Shown: positions 17,730 to 26,973, numbered from the stretch's first letter. The stretch is 64,000 bases of DNA from Pseudomonas fulva (GCF_015680705.1 NZ_JADNYP010000002.1:186001-250000); one strand, 5' to 3'. The notes: generated by a model not told the origin, from the letters alone. Made by a program: numbers and translations.

Positions 17730-17750
17730 TCTTATCTCCTCAAGAGCGAC

Positions 17751-17823
17751 AAGCTTTGCGCTGTACGGTGCAAGGTAAAGTCGGATCCGCTTTCACTTGC
17801 AGCTTGCGCCCAGCTTGCAGCTG
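17751..17823. repeat. AGCTTGCAGC repeat in the pycA–pycB gap (copy B)
   Basis: The 97-base gap holds CTTGCAGCTTGC (17796–17807) and GCTTGCAGCT (17813–17822), with a degraded opposite copy around 17751. It is the same motif as at 15848–15917, on the other side of pycB. Confidence 0.5.
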
Positions 17824-17826
17824 CAT

Positions 17827-19242
17827 TCATAGGCCTGCGTGGGCAGCGATGGCGGCGGCGATGGCCAGGGCCAGTTCTTCGGGTTTGCGCTTGATCGAGT
17901 AGTTCGTCAGTTCCGGATGGGTTTCCACGAAGCTGGTATTGAATTGGCCGCTGCGGAATTCCGGATTGCGCAGGATTTCCTGGTAGTACGCGGCGGTGGT
18001 CTTGACCCCCTGTACACGCATGTCGTCCAGGGCGCGCAAACCGCGGTCCATGGCTTCTTCCCAGGTCAATGCCCAGACCACCAGCTTCAGGCACATCGAG
18101 TCATAGAACGGAGGAATGGTATAGCCGGTATAGATGGCCGTATCGGTACGTACGCCTGGGCCTCCGGGCGCATAGTAGCGAGTGATCTTGCCGAAGCTGG
18201 GCAGGAAGTTGTTCTTCGGATCCTCGGCATTGATACGGAACTGCAACGCATAGCCGCGATGCTGGATGTCTTCCTGCTTGACCGACAGCGCCAGGCCCGA
18301 AGCGACGCGGATCTGCTCACGGACGATATCGATACCGGTGATTTCCTCGGTGATGGTGTGCTCGACCTGGACCCGCGTGTTCATTTCCATGAAATACACT
18401 TCGCCATCGGCGAGCAGGAACTCCACGGTACCGGCATTCTCGTAGTTCACCGCCTTGGCCGCGCGCACGGCCAGGTCGCCGATGTAGGCCCGCTGCTCGG
18501 GGGTGAGCTGCGGGCTGGGAGCGATCTCGATGAGTTTCTGGTTACGTCGCTGGATCGAACAGTCACGCTCGAACAGATGGACGACATTGCCGAAGCTGTC
18601 ACCAAGGATCTGCGCTTCGATGTGCTTGGGATTGACGATGCATTTTTCCAGGAACACTTCAGCCGAGCCGAATGCCTTGGTGGCCTCGGAGATGACGCGG
18701 GGAAAGGCCTGTTCCAGTTCTTCGCGGCTGTTGCAGCGGCGAATGCCACGCCCGCCGCCGCCAGAGGTCGCCTTGAGCATCACCGGATAGCCGATACGCT
18801 CGCCTTCGCTCAAGGCTTCGTGAATGTCGGCCACGTTGCCTTCGGTTCCGGGGGTTACCGGAACGCCAGCCTGGATCATGGCGCGACGTGCTTCGGTCTT
18901 GTCCCCCATGCGACGGATGACTTCGGCAGCCGGGCCGATGAACTTGATGCCGCGCTCGGCGCAGATTTCCGCCAGCTCGGCGTTTTCCGAAAGGAAGCCG
19001 TAGCCTGGATGGAGGGCATCGCAACCGGTCTCGACCGCCAGGTTGACCAGCTTGCGCGGGTTCAGGTAACCGGCCAACGGCTCGGCACCGATGCTGTAGG
19101 CCTCGTCGGCACGCTTGACGTGCAAGGCATGACGGTCGGCGTCGGAATAGATCGCGACCGAGCGAATGCCCATCTCGGCGCAGGCGCGCACGATTCGAAC
19201 TGCAATTTCACCCCGGTTGGCGATCAGGATTTTTTTTATCAC
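17827..19242 (-). CDS. pycA: Pyruvate carboxylase subunit A (biotin carboxylase)
   Basis: A 471-residue ATP-grasp biotin carboxylase that charges the biotin on PycB using ATP and bicarbonate. Motifs: IKKILIANRGEIAVRI at the start, KATSGGGGRGIRRC near residue 159 (ATP loop), FERDCSIQRRNQKLIE near residue 215, and EMNTRVQVEHTITEEITG near residue 287. Start is GTG 19242 with GGGAAG upstream; an upstream GTG at 19296 would add 18 residues unlike the family. Divergent from its regulator pycR. Confidence 0.95.
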   Translation of the reverse strand: MIKKILIANRGEIAVRIVRACAEMGIRSVAIYSDADRHALHVKRADEAYSIGAEPLAGYLNPRKLVNLAVETGCDALHPGYGFLSENAELAEICAERGIKFIGPAAEVIRRMGDKTEARRAMIQAGVPVTPGTEGNVADIHEALSEGERIGYPVMLKATSGGGGRGIRRCNSREELEQAFPRVISEATKAFGSAEVFLEKCIVNPKHIEAQILGDSFGNVVHLFERDCSIQRRNQKLIEIAPSPQLTPEQRAYIGDLAVRAAKAVNYENAGTVEFLLADGEVYFMEMNTRVQVEHTITEEITGIDIVREQIRVASGLALSVKQEDIQHRGYALQFRINAEDPKNNFLPSFGKITRYYAPGGPGVRTDTAIYTGYTIPPFYDSMCLKLVVWALTWEEAMDRGLRALDDMRVQGVKTTAAYYQEILRNPEFRSGQFNTSFVETHPELTNYSIKRKPEELALAIAAAIAAHAGL

Positions 19243-19378
19243 TGGATTCTTCCCAAAGCCGATGGAACATAGCGATCCGGTCTGGCCGGTCGTCACGTGA
19301 CCAGAAGCTTCTGCCCGGTCGCCATCTACCCTAGCCCCCTACAGTGATAAACAAAAATCAATATTTGTTAGATACTGC

Positions 19379-19394
19379 ATAAGCAAAAGCTTAT
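19379..19394. promoter_or_regulatory. Inverted repeat in the pycA/pycR intergenic region
   Basis: ATAAGC-AAAA-GCTTAT is a perfect 6+4+6 palindrome in an AT-rich patch (about 19340–19395), 37 bases before the pycR start. Location and symmetry fit a LysR-type autoregulatory site that also controls pycAB. Confidence 0.45.
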
Positions 19395-19430
19395 ATTCGC
19401 ACAACAGCGTATGGCCGGGAGAAGGTGAAA

Positions 19431-20393
19431 ATGCGTAAGTCATTGATGCGCATGACATTGCGACAGCTGCAAATCTTCAATGAGGTGTGCGACCTGAAGT
19501 CCTACAGCAGGGCTGCGGAGGAAATGTCGCTTACCCAACCTGCGGTCAGCCTGCAGATCCGCCAGTTGGAGGAGCTGGTCGGCCAGCCCTTGTTCGAATA
19601 CGTCGGCAAGAAGCTCTATCTCACCGAGGCAGCCGAAGCCCTGCAGCGCGCCAGTCGCGACGTGTTCGGTCGCCTGGAAAATCTCGACATGCAGCTCTCG
19701 GACATGCAGGGGTCATTGCAGGGTCAGCTGAAACTGGCCGTCGAATCCAGCGCCAAGTACTTCGTGCCACACCTGTTCGCCGCTTTCAGACAACGTCATC
19801 CAGAGGTGAACCTGACACTCACGGTGGTCAACCGGGCCCAGGCGATCCGGCGCCTTTCGGACAACCGCGACGACCTGATCGTCATGTCCATGGTGCCGCA
19901 GGACATGGACCTGGATTTCCTGCCCTTCCTGAACAACCCCATCGTCGCGGTGGCAGCGCCCGATCACCCGCTGTGCCAGCATGAACGCCTGCGCCTGCAG
20001 GACCTGGAGCCTCATGCCCTGCTGGTCCGCGAACAGGGTTCCGGCACGCGCAAGGCTTGCGAGGAATACTTCAAGGAACGTCGCGTGCATTTTTCCCAGA
20101 CACTGGAAGTGGCCTCCACCGATGCCCAGCGTGAATGCGTGATCGCCGGGCTGGGCATTGCCTTGCTGACGCGCCATGCCCTCAACCTGGAACTGGCCAC
20201 CGGCGTGTTGCGCGAGCTGCCAGTCGAAGAGCTGCCACTGTACCGAAGCTGGTGCCTGGTACAGTCCAAGGCCAAGCGGCAATCGCCGGTGGCCTTGGCC
20301 TTCCAGGCGTTCATACGCAACGAACGGGCACGAATCAGCGAGATCGCGCAGCGTTTTTCGGGGAAGATGCTGCCGATACCTGCCATACCGTAA
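19431..20393 (+). CDS. pycR: LysR-family regulator PycR
   Basis: A 320-residue LysR regulator: winged helix (residues 9–67, YSRAAEEMSLTQPAVSLQIRQLEELVG) and substrate domain. Its divergent position beside pycA matches P. aeruginosa PycR, the LysR regulator of the two-subunit pyruvate carboxylase. ATG 19431 is preceded by GGGAGAAGG; GTG 19425 is an alternative. Its last 59 bases overlap a convergent small gene. Confidence 0.88.
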   Translation: MRKSLMRMTLRQLQIFNEVCDLKSYSRAAEEMSLTQPAVSLQIRQLEELVGQPLFEYVGKKLYLTEAAEALQRASRDVFGRLENLDMQLSDMQGSLQGQLKLAVESSAKYFVPHLFAAFRQRHPEVNLTLTVVNRAQAIRRLSDNRDDLIVMSMVPQDMDLDFLPFLNNPIVAVAAPDHPLCQHERLRLQDLEPHALLVREQGSGTRKACEEYFKERRVHFSQTLEVASTDAQRECVIAGLGIALLTRHALNLELATGVLRELPVEELPLYRSWCLVQSKAKRQSPVALAFQAFIRNERARISEIAQRFSGKMLPIPAIP

Positions 20394-20553
20394 TGTCCCG
20401 CAGCTCCGGGTAGTCGGCGATCTCGCGCAGCAGTTGGCGCTGTTCGCAATAGCTTTCTATCGCACGGCGATACTCCATGCGCCGCTGATCCTTTTCCTGC
20501 TGCTTGCGCGCCTTGGCGGTGGGCTGGAACGAGCCATCGAAATCACGAGCCAT
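20335..20553 (-). CDS. Small basic, charged hypothetical protein
   Basis: A 72-residue protein rich in Arg, Lys, Glu and Gln, with a likely helical stretch from residue 12 to 45 (TAKARKQQEKDQRRMEYRRA onward) and no membrane segment or signal. It is supported by a good GGGAGA site nine bases before ATG 20553 and by normal codon use. It overlaps the 3' end of pycR by 59 bases in the opposite direction. I do not recognise its function. Confidence 0.6.
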   Translation of the reverse strand: MARDFDGSFQPTAKARKQQEKDQRRMEYRRAIESYCEQRQLLREIADYPELRDITVWQVSAASSPKNAARSR

Positions 20554-20648
20554 TGCCTGTCTCCCTGATCGAGTGCGGGACCTTCAGACTGGGCTGGGCT
20601 CTTTACGGTTTGGTGGAAGAACCGTGACGGCTCGATGAATTCAGCCGG

Positions 20649-21515
20649 TCAGTCCTCCATGGCCTTGATCGACTTGGGTGACAGGCGCAGGCTGCGCAGG
20701 CTGCGCTTGACGCTCTTGAGATGATTGACCAGGCCTGGCCCACGGGCCATGGCAACGCCCATCGCCAGCACGTCGATCACCACCAGGTGGGCGATGCGCG
20801 ACGTCAGTGGCGTATAGATTTCGGTGTCTTCATGCACATCGATGGCCAGGTTGACCGTCGACAGTTCCGCCAGCGGCGTCTGGCTAGGACACAAGGTGAT
20901 CAGACTGGCACCGCTTTCGCGCACCAGGTTGGCGGTGATCAGCAGATCCTTCGAACGTCCGGACTGGGAAATGCACACCGCCACGTCCCCGGGCTTGAGC
21001 GTGACCGCCGACATGGCCTGCATGTGCGGATCGGAATAGGCCGCGGCACTGAGCAGCAGGCGGAAGAACTTGTGCTGGGCATCGGCGGCCACCGCCCCGG
21101 ACGCACCGAAGCCATAGAACTCCACGCGCTGGGCCTGGGCCATGGCGGTGACGGCCCGCTGCAGGGCATCGGCGTCCAGGTGTTCGCGTACCTCCATCAG
21201 AGTATGCAAGGTGGTATCGAAGATCTTCAGGCTGTAGTCGGCGACCGAGTCGTCCTCGTGGATGGCGAACTGGCCGAAGCTGGCGCCCGCGGCCAGGCTT
21301 TGGGCGAGCTTGAGCTTGAGATCCTGGAACCCCGAGCAGCCGATCGCCCGGCAGAAACGCACGATGGTAGGTTCGCTGATCCCGACACTGTGCGCCAGGT
21401 CGGCCATGGAGCTGTGCATGACGGCGGCAGGATCCAGCAGCACGTGATCGGCTACCTTGAGCTCCGACTTGCGTAGCAGGTGACGGGATTGAGCGATGTG
21501 TTGCAACAGATTCAC
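20649..21515 (-). CDS. RpiR-family regulator, HexR-like
   Basis: A 288-residue regulator with an RpiR helix-turn-helix (residues 1–77, MADLAHSVGISEPTIVRFCRAIG) and a SIS sugar-phosphate domain (residues 125–255, FYGFGASGAVAADAQ then CISQSGRSKDL). HexR proteins repress glucose catabolic genes and are released by keto-deoxy-phosphogluconate. Divergent from zwf across 103 bases that contain a perfect HexR-like palindrome. The canonical Pseudomonas hexR sits in the zwf-pgl-eda cluster elsewhere, so this is probably a paralogue. Confidence 0.88.
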   Translation of the reverse strand: MNLLQHIAQSRHLLRKSELKVADHVLLDPAAVMHSSMADLAHSVGISEPTIVRFCRAIGCSGFQDLKLKLAQSLAAGASFGQFAIHEDDSVADYSLKIFDTTLHTLMEVREHLDADALQRAVTAMAQAQRVEFYGFGASGAVAADAQHKFFRLLLSAAAYSDPHMQAMSAVTLKPGDVAVCISQSGRSKDLLITANLVRESGASLITLCPSQTPLAELSTVNLAIDVHEDTEIYTPLTSRIAHLVVIDVLAMGVAMARGPGLVNHLKSVKRSLRSLRLSPKSIKAMED

Positions 21516-21558
21516 GGGAAGGACTCGGTTATGATCGGCTGGCCGGGTTGTAGCATTC

Positions 21559-21574
21559 TTGTAGTTATACTACA
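21559..21574. promoter_or_regulatory. HexR-type operator upstream of zwf
   Basis: TGTAGT-TAT-ACTACA (21560–21574) is a perfect palindrome matching the HexR consensus shape (TTGTA…TACAA). It lies 44 bases upstream of the zwf TTG start and 43 upstream of the regulator start, so it can serve both. Another TTGTAG occurs at 21548–21553. Confidence 0.7.
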
Positions 21575-21618
21575 TGACCGGCGAACCGCCCAGTCAAACC
21601 AGTGGGAGAACGCAGCCT

Positions 21619-23061
21619 TTGACCATTCCATGCGATATCGTGGTGTTCGGCGGCACAGGTGACCTGGCGCTGCACAAGTTGCTCCCGGCGCTCTACCACC
21701 TGTATCGCGACGGGCGCCTGCACAACGCCGTGCGCATCATTGCCCTGGCCAGACGCAACATGAGCCGTAACGATTTCGTAGCGCTCGCGGAGCGGCGCTG
21801 CCGCGCGCAGATTGCCCGCCAGGATTTCCAGGATGACGTATGGGCGCGCTTTAGCGCGCGTTTGGACTACCTGGCCATGGACGCTTCGCAGGGCGCCGAT
21901 TTCGCCCGGCTGGCGCGCTTTCTCGGCGAGCCGGGTGGCCTGACGCGCATCTACTACCTGGCAACCTCTCCTCATCTGTTCGTCGCCATCGCCAGCCACT
22001 TGCGCATTGCCGGCCTGGCCGACGAGGAAGCGCGCATCGTCCTGGAGAAACCGATCGGTCACTCCCTGAGCTCGGCCACCGGCATCAACGAAGCGATTGG
22101 CGCGGTGTTCCAGGAAAGCCAGGTGTTCCGCATCGACCACTACCTGGGCAAGGAGGCGGTGCAGAACCTGATGGCCCTGCGTTTCGCCAATGCCCTGCTG
22201 GAGCCGGCCTGGCGCAACAGCCAGGTCGACCATGTGCAGATCAGCGTCTGCGAGACATTGGGCGTGGAAAACCGCGGAGCCTACTATGATCGCGCTGGCG
22301 CCATCCGCGACATGCTGCAGAATCACCTGCTCCAGCTGCTGTGCCTGGTTGCCATGGAGCCGCCGGCGCAGTTCGAAGCCGAAGCGGTACGTGACGAGAA
22401 GGTCAAGATCCTGCGGGCACTACGGCCGATCACCGGCCAGGACGTGCAGGACAAGACCGTCCGCGGCCAGTACGCTGCCGGCAGGATCGGCGGCCAGGAG
22501 GTGCCGGCCTACTATTTCGAAAAAGACGTGGACAACGATAGCGACACCGAGACCTTCGTTGCCGTGCACGCCCACATCGACAACTGGCGCTGGGCTGGCG
22601 TGCCCTTCTTCCTGCGCACCGGCAAGCGCATGGCGCGGCGCTCGTCGCAGATCGTCATCCAGTTCAAGCCGGTACCGCATGAGTTGTTCGACGGCGCTCA
22701 GGTCAACCAGCTGCTGATACAGCTGCAACCGGACGAGCGCATCAGCCTGCGCATGATGGGCAAGCGTCCTGGCAAGGGCATGGGCCTGGAGCCTGTGGAC
22801 CTGGACCTGAACCTGGCCCAGGTGTTCGGCCAGGCGCGGCGCTGGGAGGCTTACGAACGCTTGCTGCTGGATATCCTGGAGGGCGACTCGACGCTGTTCA
22901 TGCGGCGTGACGAAGTGGAAGCGGCATGGGCCTGGATCGACCCGATCATCGAAGGTTGGCAAGAGCATTTCCAGGCCCCCCGCCATTATGCTGCCGGCAA
23001 CAACGGGCCCGAACAGGCCAACAGCCTGCTGACCAGGCATGGCAGGCATTGGCACGGCTGA
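21619..23061 (+). CDS. zwf: Glucose-6-phosphate 1-dehydrogenase
   Basis: Zwf (480 residues) oxidises glucose 6-phosphate to 6-phosphogluconolactone with NADP+ or NAD+, feeding Entner–Doudoroff and pentose phosphate routes. The dinucleotide motif FGGTGDLALHK is at residue 9 and the active-site signature RIDHYLGKEAVQNL near residue 171. Start TTG 21619 is chosen: it has GGGAGAA upstream and gives the usual N-terminus, whereas ATG 21574 overlaps the operator and lacks a ribosome site. Partner genes pgl and eda are not adjacent. Confidence 0.94.
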   Translation: MTIPCDIVVFGGTGDLALHKLLPALYHLYRDGRLHNAVRIIALARRNMSRNDFVALAERRCRAQIARQDFQDDVWARFSARLDYLAMDASQGADFARLARFLGEPGGLTRIYYLATSPHLFVAIASHLRIAGLADEEARIVLEKPIGHSLSSATGINEAIGAVFQESQVFRIDHYLGKEAVQNLMALRFANALLEPAWRNSQVDHVQISVCETLGVENRGAYYDRAGAIRDMLQNHLLQLLCLVAMEPPAQFEAEAVRDEKVKILRALRPITGQDVQDKTVRGQYAAGRIGGQEVPAYYFEKDVDNDSDTETFVAVHAHIDNWRWAGVPFFLRTGKRMARRSSQIVIQFKPVPHELFDGAQVNQLLIQLQPDERISLRMMGKRPGKGMGLEPVDLDLNLAQVFGQARRWEAYERLLLDILEGDSTLFMRRDEVEAAWAWIDPIIEGWQEHFQAPRHYAAGNNGPEQANSLLTRHGRHWHG

Positions 23062-23153
23062 ACCACTTCATCCTGCCAGCGCGGTTTCGCAGGCAAGACA
23101 CTTGCTCGCGTGCAGCGCATACCGCGCTGCCCGTTCTGACAGGAGTGACCCTC

Positions 23154-23477
23154 ATGATCATCGAAACCAAAGACTGGTATGCACAAAACGACCTCATGCC
23201 CAGCCCACAAGGGCCTTGCCTGCGCATAACCGGGACGGTAGTCGTGGCGAATCCCGGCATCGAACCTGTGCTGAGCATGCGCGCCATACAGGACAAGTCC
23301 TTTGCCCTGGCTCTGGAATTGACCTCCAGAGAACTCGACGGCATTCACTTGCAGGTGGTTACCGAAAAATCGGTTCGCTTCGAATTGCCAGGCGATCATC
23401 GCCATGTGCCGTGGGTGACCATATTCCATGAAGGCCGTCTGCTCACGACCATCAAGGAAATCGAAGAGACCCACTGA
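23154..23477 (+). CDS. Conserved-looking small hypothetical protein
   Basis: A 107-residue soluble protein with no signal peptide or membrane segment and no motif I recognise. The predicted content is mostly beta (LRITGTVVVANPGIEPVLSM, then HLQVVTEKSVRFELPGDH). CAGGAG lies nine bases before ATG 23154. It follows zwf by 92 bases on the same strand and could be read through from it. Confidence 0.7.
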   Translation: MIIETKDWYAQNDLMPSPQGPCLRITGTVVVANPGIEPVLSMRAIQDKSFALALELTSRELDGIHLQVVTEKSVRFELPGDHRHVPWVTIFHEGRLLTTIKEIEETH

Positions 23478-23486
23478 CCCATGCAT

Positions 23487-23561
23487 GGCAACTAGCCGCA
23501 AGCTGCTAGACGATAGATGTGGCACCTACTCGGGACAGTTTGTAGCTTGTAGTTAGTTGCC
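23487..23561. repeat. Imperfect inverted repeat related to the AGCTTGCAGC family (copy C)
   Basis: GGCAACTA…CAAGCT (23487–23504) mirrors AGCTTG…TAGTTGCC (23544–23561), each with a four-base mismatch at the same position. It fills the gap before uvrD and shares the AAGCTGC core with the repeats beside pycB. Confidence 0.5.
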
Positions 23562-23649
23562 GCCCCCACCGATGAATGGCAGCACTCGGGGGTGAACATT
23601 CGTACAGTAGGCGTTTGCCCCTGGACCGGCCGCCCCCTAGAATGGCCGG

Positions 23650-25833
23650 ATGCATACAGACGACCTCTCCCTCCTGCTCAATTCCCTCAACGATGCCCAA
23701 CGCCAGGCCGTCGCGGCCACGCTCGGGCGCCAGCTGGTGCTTGCAGGCGCCGGCTCCGGCAAGACCCGGGTGCTGGTGCACCGCATCGCCTGGCTGATCC
23801 AGGTGGAGCGGGCCTCGCCGCATTCGATTCTGTCGGTGACCTTCACCAACAAGGCCGCGGCCGAGATGCGCCACCGGATCGAGCAGCTGCTGGGCATCAA
23901 TCCGGCGGGCATGTGGGTGGGCACCTTCCATGGCCTGGCTCATCGTCTGCTACGCGCCCACTGGCAGGAAGCGGGGCTGGTGCAGAACTTCCAGATCCTC
24001 GATGGCGACGACCAGCAGCGACTGGTCAAGCGGGTAATCCGCGAGCTGGGCCTGGACGAGCAACGCTGGCCCGCACGCCAGGCCCAGTGGTTCATCAATG
24101 GGCAGAAGGACGAAGGGCTGCGCCCGAATCATATCCAGCCCGGCGGGGATCTTTTCCTCGGCACCATGCGCACCATTTATGAAGCCTACGAGGCGGCCTG
24201 CGCGCGCGCCGGCGTCATCGACTTTTCCGAGTTGCTGCTGCGGGCGCTTGACCTGTGGCGCGACCGGCCTGGCTTGCTCGAGCACTATCAGAAGCGCTTC
24301 CGGCACCTGCTGGTGGATGAGTTCCAGGATACCAACGCCGTACAGTACGCCTGGCTGCGCCTGCTGGCAGCTGGTGGCGAGAGCCTGATGGCCGTGGGTG
24401 ACGATGACCAGTCGATCTATGGCTGGCGTGGCGCCAAGATCGAGAACATTCACCAGTACACCGCCGACTTCCCCGACGCGCAACTGATCCGTCTCGAACA
24501 GAACTACCGTTCCACCGCAGGCATCCTCAAGGCCGCCAACGCACTGATCGCCAACAACAGCGGCCGGCTCGGCAAGGAGTTGTGGACCGATGTCGGCGAC
24601 GGCGAGCCGTTGAGCCTGTACGCCGCCTACAACGAGCACGACGAAGCCCGCTACGTGGTCGAAACCATCGAGGGGATTCTCAAGCAAGGCACGGCACGCA
24701 ACGAGATCGCCATTCTCTACCGCTCCAACGCCCAGTCGCGGGTCCTGGAAGAAGCCTTGCTGCGCGAGCGCATTCCGTATCGCATCTATGGTGGCCAGCG
24801 CTTCTTCGAGCGAGCGGAAATCAAGAATGCCATGGCCTACCTGCGCCTGATCGAAGGGCGCGGCAACGACGCGGCACTGGAACGGGTCATCAACGTGCCA
24901 CCACGTGGCATTGGCGAAAAGACTGTCGAGGCGATTCGCGAGCATGCCCGTCACAGCCAGCTTTCGATGTGGGAAGCGATGCGTCGGTTGCTGGCCAACA
25001 AGGCCCTCAAGGGACGGGCAGCGGGCGCGCTTGGCGCCTTCATCGAGCTGATCGAGGAGCTGGCGGTCAAGGTGGCCGAGCTGCCGCTGCACCTGATGAC
25101 CCAGACCGTGATCGAGCAGTCCGGCCTGATTCCCTACCATCAGCAGGAAAAAGGCGAGAAAGGCCAGGCCAGGATCGAGAACCTCGAGGAGCTGGTCAGC
25201 GCCGCGCGCAACTTCGAGGCCAGCGAGGACGATGCAGAGCTGTCACTGCTCTCGGCATTCCTCGGGCACGCCTCCCTGGAAGCCGGTGATACCCAGGCCG
25301 AGGAACATGAGGACAGTATCCAGCTGATGACCTTGCACAGCGCCAAGGGCCTGGAATTCCATCATGTATTCCTGGTAGGTCTGGAAGAAGGGCTGTTCCC
25401 GCACAAGATGAGCCTGGAGGAGCCCGGCCGGCTCGAGGAAGAGCGTCGCCTGGCCTATGTAGGGATCACCCGGGCGATGCGCCAGCTGGTGATGACCTAT
25501 GCCGAGACCCGTCGCTTGTACGGCAGCGAAACCTACAACAAGGTGTCTCGCTTCGTGCGCGAGATTCCTCCTGGGCTGGTCCAGGAAGTCCGTCTGTCGA
25601 ACTCGGTCAGCCGGCCCTTCGGCACTGCCCAGGCCCAGGCCGGCAGCCTGTTCGCCAATGCCAGCATTCCACAGACCGCCTTCACCCTCGGCCAGCGTGT
25701 CCGGCATTCGGTTTTCGGGGAGGGAACGATCCTCAATTTCGAAGGCTCCGGTGCCCAGGCACGAGTCCAGGTCAGCTTTGCCGAGGGGAGCAAGTGGTTG
25801 ATGCTCGGTTACGCCAAGCTTGAAGCTCTCTGA
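23650..25833 (+). CDS. uvrD: DNA helicase II
   Basis: UvrD (727 residues), an SF1A 3'–5' helicase for nucleotide excision and mismatch repair. Seen in order: Q-motif LNDAQRQAV, Walker A AGAGSGKTRVL (residue 32), motif Ia FTNKAAAEM, motif II LLVDEFQDTN (residue 220), motif III GDDDQSIYGWRGA, motif IV EQNYRS, motif V LMTLHSAKGLEF (residue 560), motif VI YVGITRAMRQL. The C-terminal Tudor-like module (FTLGQRVRHSVFGEG) is intact. UvrD is favoured over Rep by length and this C-terminus. Confidence 0.96.
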   Translation: MHTDDLSLLLNSLNDAQRQAVAATLGRQLVLAGAGSGKTRVLVHRIAWLIQVERASPHSILSVTFTNKAAAEMRHRIEQLLGINPAGMWVGTFHGLAHRLLRAHWQEAGLVQNFQILDGDDQQRLVKRVIRELGLDEQRWPARQAQWFINGQKDEGLRPNHIQPGGDLFLGTMRTIYEAYEAACARAGVIDFSELLLRALDLWRDRPGLLEHYQKRFRHLLVDEFQDTNAVQYAWLRLLAAGGESLMAVGDDDQSIYGWRGAKIENIHQYTADFPDAQLIRLEQNYRSTAGILKAANALIANNSGRLGKELWTDVGDGEPLSLYAAYNEHDEARYVVETIEGILKQGTARNEIAILYRSNAQSRVLEEALLRERIPYRIYGGQRFFERAEIKNAMAYLRLIEGRGNDAALERVINVPPRGIGEKTVEAIREHARHSQLSMWEAMRRLLANKALKGRAAGALGAFIELIEELAVKVAELPLHLMTQTVIEQSGLIPYHQQEKGEKGQARIENLEELVSAARNFEASEDDAELSLLSAFLGHASLEAGDTQAEEHEDSIQLMTLHSAKGLEFHHVFLVGLEEGLFPHKMSLEEPGRLEEERRLAYVGITRAMRQLVMTYAETRRLYGSETYNKVSRFVREIPPGLVQEVRLSNSVSRPFGTAQAQAGSLFANASIPQTAFTLGQRVRHSVFGEGTILNFEGSGAQARVQVSFAEGSKWLMLGYAKLEAL

Positions 25834-26010
25834 ACTTTCCTACGCCATTTGTGGCCTTTTCCCATAGATGGCGCAAAAACGGCTTACAGCTTGGTGAATA
25901 CGCTTCTGACATTGCCAGGCAAAAGCTCGAAACATTATGGTGCTGGTCATGAGCCCAACAACCTGGGCACCATGACGCGCGTGCAATCAACCAAATGGGA
26001 AATCCCTTTT

Positions 26011-26862
26011 ATGCAACGTTTTCTTAGCATCATCCTGGCGTTGTGCGTCGGCCTGACGCTGAGCCTGGACGCCAACGCCAAGCGCTTCGGTGGCGGCAAG
26101 AGCTCCGGCGCCGCGCCGATTCACCACACCCGCCAGGCTGCGCCGACCGCACCGGCCGCCGCGCCGACCGCTCCAGGCCGGGCTCCGGCCGCGGCCAGCG
26201 GTGCTTCTCGCTGGCTGGGCCCACTGGCCGGTATCGCCGCCGGTGGCCTGCTGGCTTCGATGTTCATGGGTGACGGCTTCGAAGGCATGCAGATCCTCGA
26301 CTTCCTGCTGATCGGCCTGGTCGCCTTCCTGGTCTTCCGTTTCATCGCCGCGCGTCGACGCCAGCAGCAGCCGCAGGTGGCCGCCGCCGGCCATGCGCCG
26401 TACCAGCGTGAAGCCCACGGCCAGGCGGCACAGCAGCCGTCGATGTTCGGTAGCGCTTCGGCCTCGGCAGCCGCCCGTCCGATCAACGCGCCAGCGTGGT
26501 TCAACGAGCAGAGCTTCCTGTCCGCTGCCCGCACCCACTTCCAGTCGCTGCAGCAGCACTGGGATGCCAACGAGATGGACAAGATCGCCGAGTTCGTGAC
26601 GCCGCAGATGCTCGAATTCCTCAAGCGCGAACGTGCGGACCTGGGCGACGGCTTCCAGTCGACCTACATCGACAACCTGGACGTGCAGCTCGACGGCGTC
26701 GAGGAGCGCAGCGACAGGACCGTCGCTACCCTGACCTTCCGCGGCGTCTCCAAGACCTCGCGCTTCGACCAGGGTGAAGCCTTCAGCGAAAGCTGGCATA
26801 TGGAGCGCTCCCTGGGCGACAACCAGCCCTGGCTGCTGGCCGGCATTCGCCAGAACGGCTGA
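26011..26862 (+). CDS. Tim44-domain membrane-anchored protein
   Basis: A 283-residue protein: signal or anchor segment (residues 1–26), Ala/Pro-rich low-complexity stretch (40–65), two hydrophobic helices (GPLAGIAAGGLLASMFMG and LDFLLIGLVAFLVFRFIAA, residues 70–115), then a Tim44-like domain (residues 165–283). Bacterial members of this family are envelope proteins of unclear role; the mitochondrial relative helps protein import. ATG 26011 is chosen for the signal sequence. A strong terminator follows. Confidence 0.85.
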   Translation: MQRFLSIILALCVGLTLSLDANAKRFGGGKSSGAAPIHHTRQAAPTAPAAAPTAPGRAPAAASGASRWLGPLAGIAAGGLLASMFMGDGFEGMQILDFLLIGLVAFLVFRFIAARRRQQQPQVAAAGHAPYQREAHGQAAQQPSMFGSASASAAARPINAPAWFNEQSFLSAARTHFQSLQQHWDANEMDKIAEFVTPQMLEFLKRERADLGDGFQSTYIDNLDVQLDGVEERSDRTVATLTFRGVSKTSRFDQGEAFSESWHMERSLGDNQPWLLAGIRQNG

Positions 26863-26880
26863 TTCGCTTCCTTGTACAAG

Positions 26881-26905
26881 AACCCCGGGCCTTCCCGGGG
26901 TTTTT
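26881..26905 (+). terminator. Rho-independent terminator after the Tim44-domain gene
   Basis: AACCCCGGG pairs with CCCGGGGTT around a CCTT loop, followed by a T-rich tail, 19 bases after the stop. Confidence 0.85.
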
Positions 26906-26973
26906 GCTTTTGCCAGAGCGCACTACTAGGGTATAACGCGCAGCGTCGTAATCAAGTTCAGAGGATATGAACC

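Noticed and set aside
15891..17894. 667-codon open frame on the plus strand
   Set aside because: Exactly antisense to pycB, whose product has full family motifs; the composition (Asp, His, Gln and Leu rich) is typical of a GC-rich shadow frame.
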